A stretch of 64,000 nt of DNA from the NCBI GenBank assembly GCA_023436775.1, contig JAEZHW010000063.1, positions 1-64,000 on the forward strand, read 5' to 3'. Positions within the stretch are counted from its first letter, which is position 1. Each line of letters starts with the position of its first letter. The stretch comes from Actinomycetes bacterium. Lineage in GTDB: Bacteria > Actinomycetota > Actinomycetes > Actinomycetales > Microbacteriaceae. Of the stretch, positions 7,764 through 19,030 are shown in pieces. A model generated the notes under the pieces. It worked only from the letters and a program-made list of their open reading frames with translations, had not been told where the DNA came from and searched no databases. The position numbers and the translations under genes are program-made.

Positions 7764-10043
7764 TTATTCGGCTGCCGGTGCTTGCCCCTGCAGGAGTGCA
7801 ATGAACTCCGCTTCGGTGAGCACCGGCACCCCCAATTCCTCGGCTTTGGCCAGCTTGGACCCTGCGTTCGCTCCGGCAACCACATAGTCCGTCTTCTTGG
7901 AGACGCTGCTGGAGGGCTTGCCGCCAGCAGCGATGATCGCCTCTTGGATGCCGTCCCGGGTGAACGATTCCAGCGAGCCGGTCGCCACGATAGTCAGTCC
8001 AGCCAGCGGCCCGTCGACCGGTCCGGCAGCGACCCCAGGGCCCGGGTGTCCCGGGGTGGCGAATTGCACGCCGGCCGCCCGCCACTCGGCGATGATCTCC
8101 TGGTGCCAGTCCACGGCCAGCCAATCCTTCACCGACTCGGCAATGATGGCGCCCACGCCGTCGACGGCGGAGAGTTCCTCGACGGTGGCCTGCTCGATCG
8201 CGTCCAGCGAGCCGAAGTGATCGGCCAGGGCACGAGCCGCGACCGGACCGACGTGCCGAATGTTCAAGCTCACCAGGATTCGCCACAGCGGCTTGGTCTT
8301 GGCCTCTTCGAGACCGGCGAGCAGTTTCAGCGCGTCGCTGGAGACAACCTCGGTCTCAGTGTCGGGACCGGGCCCCGCCGGATCGTAGGCGGGGTCGGCG
8401 TTCTTGCCGCTCAGACGGCGCTTGCGCCGGAACGGCGTGAGGACCTTTGGTTCACCGGTTCCCTCATCGACCTTGGGCTCACCGGTCTCAGCGTCGCGCA
8501 CCGTGACCTCGATCGGGAACAGGTCATGCAGCGTCAGCGAGAATAGCCCAGCCTCGGTCACCAGTGGCGGGGTCGCCGGTTCCAGCGGCTGGGTGAGGGC
8601 TGCGGCACTGACCTCACCAAGTCCCTCGATATCGAGTGCGCCACGGCTGCCGATGTGTTCCACACGGCCGCGCACCTGCGCCGGGCAGGACTTGGCGTTC
8701 GGACAACGCAGGTCCACGTCGCCGTCTTTCATGGCGCGCAGTGGCGTGCCACACTCGGGGCAGTCGGTCGGCATGACGAAGGCGCGCTCGGTACCGTCGC
8801 GCAGTTCTTCGACCGGACCGAGAATTTCCGGAATCACGTCGCCGGCTTTGCGCAGCACGATGGTGTCCCCGATCAGCACGCCCTTAGCTCGCACCACGTC
8901 CTGGTTGTGCAGTGTGGCCTGGCGCACGGTTGATCCGGCAACGCTCACCGCCTCGACGACGGCGTACGGGGTGGCCCGTCCTGTGCGCCCGATGCCGACC
9001 TTCACGTCCAGCAGCTTGGTGCGCACTTCCTCGGGCGGGTATTTGTAGGCAATCGCCCAGCGCGGGGCGCGACTGGTGGCACCGAGCGCCCGCTGCTGCG
9101 TAAAGTCGTCGACCTTCACCACGATGCCGTCGAGCTCGTGCTCAATCGAATGGCGCTGCTCGCCGTAGCGGCGGATGTAGTCGACGACGCCAGCAACATC
9201 ATCGAACACCGCGGCATGTGCGCTAGTCGGTAAGCCCCACGAGGCGAGGAGCCGGTAGACCTCAGACTGGCTCGACACCGGCGGGTTCGGCCACGCCCCG
9301 ATGCCGTGCACCAGCATGCTCAGGTTCGACAGCCGCCGCCGCATCAGAGCGAGCTGCGCCTTGTTGCGGCCTTCGGCCTTCTGCCGCAGCGAGCCGCTGG
9401 CGGCATTGCGTGGGTTCGCGAATACCTTCTCGCCCTCCTCGGCGAGCGCAGCGTTCAGTGCTTGGAACGCCGCGACGGGGAAGAAGATTTCGCCACGGAC
9501 CTCCACCACGTCCGGCAGATCTTCGCCATGCAGCCGCTGCGGGATCGCGGGGATGTGGGCCACATTCTCGGTGACGTCCTCGCCTATCACGCCGTCGCCG
9601 CGGGTGGCGGCGGTGGCGAGCATGCCCCGCTCGTAGCGCAGACTGATGGCCAGACCGTCGATCTTCAGCTCCGCCAGGAAGCGCAGCGGTGCATCGCCCT
9701 GGTGCTGCGCAAGCAGCTTGCTGGCCCAGTCGCGGAACTCGTCCTCACTGAAGACGTTGTCAAGGCTGTACATGCGTTCCAGGTGCTGCACCGGCGCGAA
9801 CAGGCTCGATCCCGGAGTGGGGGCAAAGGATCGGGTCGGCGAGTCCTGACCCGCCAGTTCCGGGTACCAGCGTTCGAGTTGCTCGAGTCGTCGAAACGCC
9901 ACGTCGTACTCAGCATCCGTGACGCTGGAGGCGTCCTGCTGGTAGTACTCCACACGCCAGCGGCGCAGATCCTCGGCCAGCCGGGCAGCCTCGGCTGCGG
10001 CCTCGTCGCGGCTCGGAACGTCCGGAAGCGCTTCGTCAGTCAC
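7764..10043 (-). CDS. ligA: NAD-dependent DNA ligase LigA
   Basis: A 759-residue ligase that seals nicks in replication and repair using NAD+. Domain Ia contains YYQQDASSVTDAEYD. The adenylation domain carries K127 in AELKIDG, the site adenylated by NAD+. An OB fold is followed by a Cys4 zinc site (C428, C431, C447, C453), helix-hairpin-helix repeats (near 590-650) and a C-terminal BRCT domain (about 680-755). A charged insertion at about 510-570, between the zinc and HhH regions, makes it longer than the usual ~670 residues; comparable insertions occur in Micrococcales LigA. GTG start at 10043, with TAGCAT ending 6 nt upstream. Confidence 0.97.
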   Translation of the reverse strand: MTDEALPDVPSRDEAAAEAARLAEDLRRWRVEYYQQDASSVTDAEYDVAFRRLEQLERWYPELAGQDSPTRSFAPTPGSSLFAPVQHLERMYSLDNVFSEDEFRDWASKLLAQHQGDAPLRFLAELKIDGLAISLRYERGMLATAATRGDGVIGEDVTENVAHIPAIPQRLHGEDLPDVVEVRGEIFFPVAAFQALNAALAEEGEKVFANPRNAASGSLRQKAEGRNKAQLALMRRRLSNLSMLVHGIGAWPNPPVSSQSEVYRLLASWGLPTSAHAAVFDDVAGVVDYIRRYGEQRHSIEHELDGIVVKVDDFTQQRALGATSRAPRWAIAYKYPPEEVRTKLLDVKVGIGRTGRATPYAVVEAVSVAGSTVRQATLHNQDVVRAKGVLIGDTIVLRKAGDVIPEILGPVEELRDGTERAFVMPTDCPECGTPLRAMKDGDVDLRCPNAKSCPAQVRGRVEHIGSRGALDIEGLGEVSAAALTQPLEPATPPLVTEAGLFSLTLHDLFPIEVTVRDAETGEPKVDEGTGEPKVLTPFRRKRRLSGKNADPAYDPAGPGPDTETEVVSSDALKLLAGLEEAKTKPLWRILVSLNIRHVGPVAARALADHFGSLDAIEQATVEELSAVDGVGAIIAESVKDWLAVDWHQEIIAEWRAAGVQFATPGHPGPGVAAGPVDGPLAGLTIVATGSLESFTRDGIQEAIIAAGGKPSSSVSKKTDYVVAGANAGSKLAKAEELGVPVLTEAEFIALLQGQAPAAE

Positions 10044-10049
10044 GCCTCC

Positions 10050-10055
10050 ATGCTA
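10050..10055 (-). promoter_or_regulatory. -10 element, leaderless ligA
   Basis: TAGCAT ends 6 nt before the GTG of ligA. The GGAGG in between is only 1 nt from the GTG, too close to serve as a Shine-Dalgarno site. Confidence 0.5.
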
Positions 10056-10108
10056 TTGCCGGGTACCGACCTTGGTATCGGCTCGCAGCGGACTGTCTGC
10101 TGCCGCGA

Positions 10109-11269
10109 TTATGCCGAGGCGGTGGCTGCGACCCCCGAGACGGTGCGGTCGATGGTGCACTGCCCCAGTACGCGCGTGCCCTGGTACAGCACCGCTGACT
10201 GTCCGAGCGCGACACCAAGCAGCGGCTCGACCGGGTCAATGACGAGTTCCGGTACCAGGTCATCGGTCGGCAAGGGCTCACCATCGCGGCCGTGCGCCAC
10301 CATCTCGACACGGGCCCGAGCCGGTACCGGATCCGCGTGCGCGCGGATCTGCACCAGGCAGTCGAACGATTCGGTGACATCCATCGGCGGAGTGCCCGCC
10401 CAGGAAATGCGCTGGCCGGTCAGTCGCGTGACGGCCAGGGCCTCCTTCGGTCCGACCACGACCGTGTTGTCCTTGGGTCGGATCTCCAGCACGAAGCGCG
10501 GGCGACCGTCCGGGGCGGGGCGCCCGAGCGCGAGACCGCGACGCTGGCCGACGGTGTAGCCGTGTGCGCCGGTGTGCTCACCCACCGGCTCGCCGTTGAG
10601 GTCCACGATCTGACCCGGCTCGGTGCCGAGCTTGTCGTTCAGCCAGCCCCGAGTATCGCCGTCCGGAATGAAGCAGATGTCGTGACTGTCCGGCTTCTGG
10701 GCGATGCGGATGCCGCGGGCTTCCGCCTCGGCCCGCACCTCGGCCTTACTCGAGACATCACCGAGCGGGAAGTAGCAGTGCCGCAGTTGCTCGGTGGTGA
10801 GCACACCGAGCACGTAGCTCTGGTCCTTGGCCCAGGCGCCGGCGCGGTGCAGCACGGGGTCGCCGGCCGAGTCATGCTCGACCCGGGCGTAGTGGCCGGT
10901 CGCCACGGCATCGAAGCCGAGGGCGATGGCCCGGTCCAGCAGCGCAGCAAACTTGATGCGCTCGTTGCAGCGCAGGCACGGGTTTGGGGTGCGGCCAGCA
11001 GCGTATTCGGCGACGAAGTCATCGACGACTTCCTCGCTGAAGCGCTCCGAGAAGTCCCAGACATAGAAGGGGATGCCGAGCATGTCGGCGACCCGACGCG
11101 CATCCATCGCATCCTCGATGGTGCAGCAGCCACGGCTCCCCGTGCGCAGCGTGCCGGGCATACGGCTCAACGCCAGGTGCACGCCAATGACCTCGTGCCC
11201 GGCCTCGACGGTGCGCGCGGCCGCAACGGCGCTATCGACGCCACCGCTCATCGCTGCCAGAACTCGCAT
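10109..11269 (-). CDS. mnmA: tRNA-specific 2-thiouridylase MnmA
   Basis: 386 residues. The PP-loop AMSGGVDSAV (6-15) binds ATP and activates U34 of Lys, Glu and Gln tRNAs by adenylation. The two catalytic cysteines are C101 (in PNPCLRCNERIKF) and C199 (in HDICFIPDGD), which hold and deliver sulfur. YTVGQRRGL lies in the central domain. It sits 66 bp downstream of a cysteine desulfurase gene on the same strand, the natural sulfur donor for this reaction. GATAAT ends 6 nt before the ATG, suggesting a leaderless message. Confidence 0.97.
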   Translation of the reverse strand: MRVLAAMSGGVDSAVAAARTVEAGHEVIGVHLALSRMPGTLRTGSRGCCTIEDAMDARRVADMLGIPFYVWDFSERFSEEVVDDFVAEYAAGRTPNPCLRCNERIKFAALLDRAIALGFDAVATGHYARVEHDSAGDPVLHRAGAWAKDQSYVLGVLTTEQLRHCYFPLGDVSSKAEVRAEAEARGIRIAQKPDSHDICFIPDGDTRGWLNDKLGTEPGQIVDLNGEPVGEHTGAHGYTVGQRRGLALGRPAPDGRPRFVLEIRPKDNTVVVGPKEALAVTRLTGQRISWAGTPPMDVTESFDCLVQIRAHADPVPARARVEMVAHGRDGEPLPTDDLVPELVIDPVEPLLGVALGQSAVLYQGTRVLGQCTIDRTVSGVAATASA

Positions 11270-11275
11270 CCCACC

Positions 11276-11281
11276 ATTATC
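11276..11281 (-). promoter_or_regulatory. -10 element, leaderless mnmA
   Basis: GATAAT on the minus strand ends 6 nt before the mnmA ATG. No Shine-Dalgarno sequence in the gap. Confidence 0.55.
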
Positions 11282-11335
11282 CGCCCACCCGCCTGCAGAA
11301 ACCCAGGGGGCGCGGATCCATCGGACGAACAGCCG

Positions 11336-12556
11336 CTAGCGCGCGGCAGCGCGGGCGCGCGCGACCGCCTCAGGCAGCGCCGCAAGGAATGCGTCCACCT
11401 GATCGAGGGTGTTCCCGGCGCCGTAGGTGATGCGCAGCGCCGCGCGTGCGGTCACCTCGTCGCAGCCCATGGCCAGCAGCACCGTCGAGGCCTCGGCAAC
11501 ACCGGCAGTGCAGGCCGAGCCCTGCGAGACGGCAAACCCGGCCGCATCCAGCAGGAACTGCAGCGATTCGCCATCAACGCCGGGGACGGTCACATGCACG
11601 TTGCCTGGCACGCGGCCCTCCACCTGCTCCCCCGCAGCGACCGCACCGAGCACCATACCCGCATCCAGCCGCTCCCCGGGGTCTGCCCCGCGCAGCACTG
11701 CATCCGGCACCAGCTCGCGGATGCCCGCGATGGTACGGTCCCGCAGCGCCCGCAGCTGGGCCGCGTGGGCTTCGAGGTCTTGCACCGCCGCGACCGTCGC
11801 CGCCGCAAATGCCGCCACCGAGGCGGCATCCACCGTCCCCGATCGCAGCCGACGCTGCTGACCACCACCATGCAGGAGCGGCTCGACCGTGACGTCTCGC
11901 CGCAGCAGCAGTGCCCCGGTGCCGACCGGCCCGCCGACCTTGTGTCCGGAAACGCTCATCGCGGCCAGACCGGTGCCACCGAAGCGGACCGGCACACTGC
12001 CGAGCGCTGCCACCGCGTCCGAATGCGTGGGCACGCCATATTCGGCGGCCAGGCGCGCGACCTCCGCCACGGGCTGCACCGTGCCGACCTCATTGTTCGC
12101 CCAGATCAGACTGAGCAGCGCGACGCGCTCACCGTGCTCCCGCAACGCCGTCTCGAGTGCGGACAGGTCGATGCGAGCATGCTCGTCCACCGGCAGCCAG
12201 ATCGGCTGCGCCCCCTGCCGCTGCTCGAGCCATTCGATGGTGTCCGCGGTGGCGTGGTGCTCGCCGCCAGGCGCCAGGATGATCGGGCGGGCCTGGTCAC
12301 GCTGCCGGGACCAGTACAGACCCTTGATGGCGGTATTGATCGCCTCGGTGCCGCCACTGGTGAACAGCACCTCCACCGGGGTGGCGTCAACCACGGCGGC
12401 GATCTGCTCGCGCGCCTCCTCGACCACACTGAGCATCGCCCGGCCTGCGGAATGGATCGAGTGCGGGTTCCCGACCATGGCTGTGGTGCGCAGCCACGCG
12501 TCGCGAGCCTCGGCTCGCATCGGCGTCGTCGCCGCGTGGTCGAAATAGATCACCAT
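11336..12556 (-). CDS. Cysteine desulfurase, NifS/IscS type
   Basis: A 406-residue class V aminotransferase-fold enzyme that takes sulfur from L-cysteine as an enzyme persulfide. Visible are YFDHAATTP (4-12), the stacking His region GGEHHAT, the PLP lysine K206 in SVSGHKVGG and the persulfide Cys C349 in SQGSACTAG on an extended loop, as in class I enzymes. Odd feature: the stretch THSDAVAALG has Ala where the family keeps Gln (usually DAVQA), the residue that contacts the PLP ring. The ATG at 12556 has GAGGGAG 5 nt upstream. It probably feeds MnmA, encoded next. Confidence 0.93.
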   Translation of the reverse strand: MVIYFDHAATTPMRAEARDAWLRTTAMVGNPHSIHSAGRAMLSVVEEAREQIAAVVDATPVEVLFTSGGTEAINTAIKGLYWSRQRDQARPIILAPGGEHHATADTIEWLEQRQGAQPIWLPVDEHARIDLSALETALREHGERVALLSLIWANNEVGTVQPVAEVARLAAEYGVPTHSDAVAALGSVPVRFGGTGLAAMSVSGHKVGGPVGTGALLLRRDVTVEPLLHGGGQQRRLRSGTVDAASVAAFAAATVAAVQDLEAHAAQLRALRDRTIAGIRELVPDAVLRGADPGERLDAGMVLGAVAAGEQVEGRVPGNVHVTVPGVDGESLQFLLDAAGFAVSQGSACTAGVAEASTVLLAMGCDEVTARAALRITYGAGNTLDQVDAFLAALPEAVARARAAAR

Positions 12557-12597
12557 GGTCGCTCCCTCGGCGCCGTCCGCGAGCGCCGTACCCAACC

Positions 12598-12603
12598 ACG
12601 CTA
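12598..12603 (-). promoter_or_regulatory. Possible -10 of the desulfurase gene
   Basis: TAGCGT on the minus strand, about 41 nt before the ATG, within the 102-bp space shared with divergent glgX. Confidence 0.3.
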
Positions 12604-12645
12604 CCTGGCTCAGGCACTAGTAACACGACGGATACTTTGGGTCAC

Positions 12646-12651
12646 TACTGT
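12646..12651 (+). promoter_or_regulatory. -10 element, leaderless glgX
   Basis: TACTGT ends 7 nt before the glgX ATG at 12659. No Shine-Dalgarno sequence. Confidence 0.5.
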
Positions 12652-12658
12652 TGATCGC

Positions 12659-14728
<2,070 letters not shown>

Positions 14729-14738
14729 CGGCATCCGG

Positions 14739-14744
14739 TAGCGT
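14739..14744 (+). promoter_or_regulatory. -10 element, internal promoter for glgE
   Basis: TAGCGT ends 7 nt before the ATG at 14752, inside the 23-bp glgX-glgE gap. It overlaps the only alternative GTG start, and there is no good Shine-Dalgarno site, so glgE-glgB may have their own leaderless promoter. Confidence 0.4.
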
Positions 14745-14751
14745 GCAGTCC

Positions 14752-16785
14752 ATGACGTATGTGCTCCCCGATCGCGACCCGCTGTATGGCCGGATCCCGG
14801 TGACCGACCCGTCGCCGCTGGTGGACGGGGGCCTTCGGCCCGCAAAGGCGTACGCCGGGGAGGTCATCCCCTTCGCCGCGACCGTCTTCCGCGAGGGACA
14901 CGATCGGATCGGCGCCGAGCTGCGACTGACCGACCCCAGCGGCCACGAGCGCCTGCTGCGGATGCACATGCCAATCCCCGGCACCGACCGCTACCAACGC
15001 CTCGTCCGCCTCGACCAGGAGGGCATCTGGACCTTCCGCGTGGAGGCCTGGGCGGACGACTGGGCCACCTGGCTGCACGCGGCCGAGGTGAAGATCCCGG
15101 CGGGCCTCGACGTCGAGGTGACCCTGCTGCTCGGTGCCGAACTGCTGGAGCGCGCCGCGGCCGAGACCGACCGACCAGACGCGGAGCGCGCGCTGCTCTT
15201 GAGCACTGCCAAGACCGTCCGATCCGGTCGAACCCCGGCACTGGCCCGCTTCGAAGCTGCCACTGCCGAACCGGTCTGGCAGGCACTGTCGGATCGCCCG
15301 CTGCGTCGCCTGCTCACCATCGGCCGCGAGGCCCAGGTTGAGGTGGAGCGCACCCGGGCAGGGCTCGGCGCCTGGTATGAACTCTTCCCGCGATCCGAAG
15401 GCGCAGTACAAGCCAAGGACGGCTCCTGGAAGTCCGGCACCTTCCGCACCGCGGCCAAGCGGCTCGCTGGCGTGGCCGAGATGGGCTTCGATGTGGTCTA
15501 CCTGCCGCCGATCCACCCCATCGGAGAACAACACCGCAAGGGCGCGAACAACTCGCTCAACGCCAAGCCCGGCGAGCCCGGCTCGCCATGGGCGGTGGGC
15601 GGCCCGGCCGGTGGCCACGATGCGGTGCACCCGGATCTCGGCAGCCTCGCCGATTTCGACTACTTCGTGGCGACCGCGCGCAAGCACCACCTCGAGGTAG
15701 CCCTGGACTTGGCATTGCAGGCCTCACCGGATCATCCCTGGGTGAAGGAGCACCCGGAATGGTTCACCGCCCTGCCAGATGGCACGATCGCCTACGCAGA
15801 AAACCCGCCGAAGAAGTATCAAGACATCTATCCGCTGAACTTCGATAACGATCCGCAGGGCCTGGGCAACGAGGTACTGCGCATCGTGCGGTTCTGGGCC
15901 GAGCGCGGGATCCGGATTTTCCGCGTCGACAACCCCCACACCAAGCCGATCGCATTCTGGGAGTGGCTGATTGCCAGCGCTCGGGCCGAGTTCCCGGACC
16001 TGGTGTTCCTGGCCGAGGCATTCACCCGGCCGGCGATGCTGCATGGCCTGGCCAAGATTGGCTTCCAGCAGAGTTACAACTACTTCGCCTGGCGCAACAC
16101 CAAAGCCGAGCTCACCGACTACCTCACCGAGCTCAGCCGCGGCACCGAAGGTGCCCCCGACAAGCCGCGGGGCTCGGCGGATTTCCTCCGCCCCGCGCTC
16201 TGGGTGAACACCCCAGACATCCTCACCGAGTACCTGCAATTCGGTGGCCGCCCCGCGTACAAGGTGCGCGCGGCAATTGCCGCAACCGCGGCACCGACCT
16301 GGGGCATGTACGCCGGCTACGAGTTGGTTGAGAACGTGGCTCGACCTGGCTCGGAGGAGAATATCGACAACGAGAAGTACCAGTACCGGCCACGGAACTG
16401 GGCCCGAGCCGAAAAGCTGGGCGTCAGCCTCGCCCCGTACATCACGGTGCTGAATCGGGCCCGCCGGGCCCACCCGGCGCTGCAGCAGTTGCGCAACCTG
16501 CGCTTCCACTGGTCCGACGATGATCAGGTACTGGTCTACAGCAAGTATTTGGCCGCCGAGCACAGTCCGACCGGGGTCGCGGACACGATCATCGTGGTGG
16601 CCAACTTGGACCCGCACGCTGTGCGGGAGACGACCGTGCACCTGGATATGCCAGAACTGCACCTACCGGACCACTTCCGGGTCCGCGACCTGATCACCGG
16701 CGCCGAGTGGCAGTGGGGCGCCCACAACTTCGTGCATCTGGACCCCTTCCAGGAGCCCGTCCACGTTCTGGAGGTCCTGCGATGA
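14752..16785 (+). CDS. glgE: Maltosyltransferase GlgE
   Basis: A 677-residue GH13_3 enzyme that extends alpha-1,4-glucans with maltose from alpha-maltose 1-phosphate. An N-terminal Ig-like domain is followed by a helical domain S and the barrel. Catalytic D393 lies in RIFRVDNPHTKP and E422 in VFLAEAFTRP; YLPPIHPIG, NPPKKYQDIYP and ALWVNTPDILTEYLQ are GlgE-specific. It lies between the debranching and branching enzymes, consistent with a glycogen / alpha-glucan cluster. The maltose-1-phosphate source (TreS plus Mak, or GlgM) is not in this window. ATG at 14752 chosen from the -10 spacing. Confidence 0.96.
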   Translation: MTYVLPDRDPLYGRIPVTDPSPLVDGGLRPAKAYAGEVIPFAATVFREGHDRIGAELRLTDPSGHERLLRMHMPIPGTDRYQRLVRLDQEGIWTFRVEAWADDWATWLHAAEVKIPAGLDVEVTLLLGAELLERAAAETDRPDAERALLLSTAKTVRSGRTPALARFEAATAEPVWQALSDRPLRRLLTIGREAQVEVERTRAGLGAWYELFPRSEGAVQAKDGSWKSGTFRTAAKRLAGVAEMGFDVVYLPPIHPIGEQHRKGANNSLNAKPGEPGSPWAVGGPAGGHDAVHPDLGSLADFDYFVATARKHHLEVALDLALQASPDHPWVKEHPEWFTALPDGTIAYAENPPKKYQDIYPLNFDNDPQGLGNEVLRIVRFWAERGIRIFRVDNPHTKPIAFWEWLIASARAEFPDLVFLAEAFTRPAMLHGLAKIGFQQSYNYFAWRNTKAELTDYLTELSRGTEGAPDKPRGSADFLRPALWVNTPDILTEYLQFGGRPAYKVRAAIAATAAPTWGMYAGYELVENVARPGSEENIDNEKYQYRPRNWARAEKLGVSLAPYITVLNRARRAHPALQQLRNLRFHWSDDDQVLVYSKYLAAEHSPTGVADTIIVVANLDPHAVRETTVHLDMPELHLPDHFRVRDLITGAEWQWGAHNFVHLDPFQEPVHVLEVLR

Positions 16786-18980
16786 CGCCGCTGACGAGTC
16801 ACCCGCTCACGCTGAGCCAGGACGAGCTCGTCAGCCTTGCCGAGGGTCGGCACGCACACCCGCACCACGTCTTGGGAGCCCACCCAGTGCCCACCACGGG
16901 TCGCAACCGTGCGAACACCCTGATCCGGGTGGTTCGTCCACTCGCCGAGGCGGTGCTCGCCATCCTCCCCGACGGCGTGGAAACGCCCCTGGCACACGAG
17001 GGACACGGCATCTGGTCCGGCCTGGCCAACGGTGCGGTCAGCGCGTATCGCATTCGCGCCCGCTACAGCGACGGCAACGAGTGGGAAGACGAAGACCCAT
17101 ACCGCTTCCCGGTGAGCCTCGGGGAACTGGACCTCTACCTGATCGATGAGGGTCGGCATGAGCAGCTCTGGCAGGTGCTGGGTGCCCACGTGCGCACCAT
17201 CGAGGGGGTGACCGGGGTCAGCTTCTCGGTCTGGGCGCCACGAGCGACCGCAGTGCAGGTCCTCGGCGACTTCAACAACTGGGACGGCGGCCGACACGCG
17301 ATGCGTCGACTGCCTGGCGTCGGTGTCTGGGAACTGTTTGTGCCAGGCCTGCACGCCGGAGCGCTGTACAAGTTCAACATCCTCGGTGCGGACGGCCACT
17401 GGCACAAGAAGGCTGATCCGATGGCGCAGGCCACTGAGGCCCCGCCCGCGACTGCCAGCCGAGTGTGGGAGAGCCGCTACCAGTGGAATGACAGCGACTG
17501 GCTGGCCTCGCGCGCGGCCCAGAATCCACACCTGGGCCCCATGAGCGTGTACGAAATGCACCTGGGCTCGTGGCGGCCGGGGCTGGGCTATCGCGAACTG
17601 GCGGAACAGCTCATCGACTATCTGCTGGAACTCGGCAGCACCCACGTGGAATTCCTGCCGCTGGCCGAGCACCCCTACGGCCCAAGTTGGGGCTACCAGG
17701 TCAGCGGCTACTACGCCCCAACCGCGCGCTTCGGCAATCCGGACGACCTGAAGTACCTCATCGATCGCCTGCACCAGGCTGGCATCGGCGTGATCATGGA
17801 CTGGGTGCCGGGGCACTTCCCCAAGGATGAATTTGCGCTCGCCCGCTTCGACGGCGCCCCACTGTACGAGCACCCGGATCCGCGGCGAGGCGAGCACATG
17901 GACTGGGGCACGCTGATTTTTGACTACGGACAGCCACAGGTGCGCAACTTCCTGGTCGCCAACGCACTGTACTGGCTCGAAGAGTTCCACGTCGATGGCC
18001 TGCGTGTGGACGCGGTGGCCTCGATGCTCTACCTTGACTACTCCCGCAATCCCGGGGAGTGGGAGCCCAACGTGCACGGGGGCCGCGAAAACCTGGAGGC
18101 GATCGCATTCCTGCAGGAGGTCAATGCCACTGCCTACAAGCGCAACCCCGGCATCGTGATGATCGCGGAAGAATCCACCGCCTTCCCCGGCGTCACAGCT
18201 CCCACCAGCAGTGGCGGCCTCGGCTTCGGCCTGAAGTGGAACATGGGCTGGATGAACGACTCCCTGTCGTACATCGAGCACGACCCGCTCTACCGCTCGC
18301 ACCACCACGGCAACCTGACACATACCCTCAGTTACGCCTTCTCGGAACAGTTCCTGCTGCCGATCAGTCATGACGAGGTCGTGCACGGCAAGCGCTCGCT
18401 GCTCGGCAAAATGCCGGGTGATGCCTGGCAACAACACGCGAACGCACGAGCCTTCCTGGCGTATATGTGGGCGTATCCGGGCAAGCAGTTGCTGTTCATG
18501 GGTCAGGAATTTGGCCAACGCAGCGAGTGGGGTTCAGACCGAGCTCTGGACTGGTGGCAGCTCGACCAGCCTGCCGCGGCCGGCCTGCTGCGCCTCGTGG
18601 GGCAGCTCAACCGGCTCTACCGCGAGCACGAGGCGCTCTGGAGCCGCGATGCCGACGCCCATGCCTTCGAATGGCTCGACGCCTCCTCGGCCGAGCACAG
18701 CACACTGGCCTTCCTGCGCCGCGGTCAGAGCACACAGCCGGTGGTCGCCATCGTGAACTTTTCGGGCCGCCCACTCACGGACTATCGGGTGGGTCTGCCG
18801 CACCGCGGCCCCTGGCGGGAAATCCTCAACACGGATGCCGCCGAGTTCGGCGGTTCCGGCGTGGGGAACTTGGGCACGGTGACCGCCGAGGACGTGCCCT
18901 GGGCCGGGCGCGATGCGAGCGCAGCGCTGACCGTGCCGCCGCTGGGAGCGATCTGGCTGACGCACGCCTCGTCGTCGTAG
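16782..18980 (+). CDS. glgB: 1,4-alpha-glucan branching enzyme GlgB
   Basis: 732 residues, full-length with two N-terminal beta domains (about 10-110 and 130-225, the second with FSVWAPRATAVQVLGDFNNW) and a GH13 barrel. Catalytic residues are D410 (VDGLRVDAVASML), E463 (MIAEESTAFPG) and the Asp of ISHDEVVHGKRS. GlgB creates alpha-1,6 branches in the chains made by GlgE. The ATG overlaps the glgE stop (ATGA) and has GGAGG 7 nt upstream, so it is translationally coupled. Confidence 0.97.
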   Translation: MTPLTSHPLTLSQDELVSLAEGRHAHPHHVLGAHPVPTTGRNRANTLIRVVRPLAEAVLAILPDGVETPLAHEGHGIWSGLANGAVSAYRIRARYSDGNEWEDEDPYRFPVSLGELDLYLIDEGRHEQLWQVLGAHVRTIEGVTGVSFSVWAPRATAVQVLGDFNNWDGGRHAMRRLPGVGVWELFVPGLHAGALYKFNILGADGHWHKKADPMAQATEAPPATASRVWESRYQWNDSDWLASRAAQNPHLGPMSVYEMHLGSWRPGLGYRELAEQLIDYLLELGSTHVEFLPLAEHPYGPSWGYQVSGYYAPTARFGNPDDLKYLIDRLHQAGIGVIMDWVPGHFPKDEFALARFDGAPLYEHPDPRRGEHMDWGTLIFDYGQPQVRNFLVANALYWLEEFHVDGLRVDAVASMLYLDYSRNPGEWEPNVHGGRENLEAIAFLQEVNATAYKRNPGIVMIAEESTAFPGVTAPTSSGGLGFGLKWNMGWMNDSLSYIEHDPLYRSHHHGNLTHTLSYAFSEQFLLPISHDEVVHGKRSLLGKMPGDAWQQHANARAFLAYMWAYPGKQLLFMGQEFGQRSEWGSDRALDWWQLDQPAAAGLLRLVGQLNRLYREHEALWSRDADAHAFEWLDASSAEHSTLAFLRRGQSTQPVVAIVNFSGRPLTDYRVGLPHRGPWREILNTDAAEFGGSGVGNLGTVTAEDVPWAGRDASAALTVPPLGAIWLTHASSS

Positions 18981-19000
18981 GCGCGGACAATGCGCACCGT

Positions 19001-19016
19001 GCGGGCCGCAGCCCGC
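19001..19016. terminator. Hairpin between convergent glgB and YbbN genes
   Basis: A 6-bp all-GC stem (GCGGGC/GCCCGC) with a 4-nt loop in the 50-bp space between convergent stops. No T-run; probably a bidirectional terminator. Confidence 0.4.
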
Positions 19017-19030
19017 GCCGCTGCCCGCGG

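Noticed and set aside
10292..12658. Upstream in-frame extension of glgX by 789 codons
   Set aside because: Antisense to mnmA and the cysteine desulfurase; the GlgX family N-terminus begins at 12659, where a -10 element is correctly placed.
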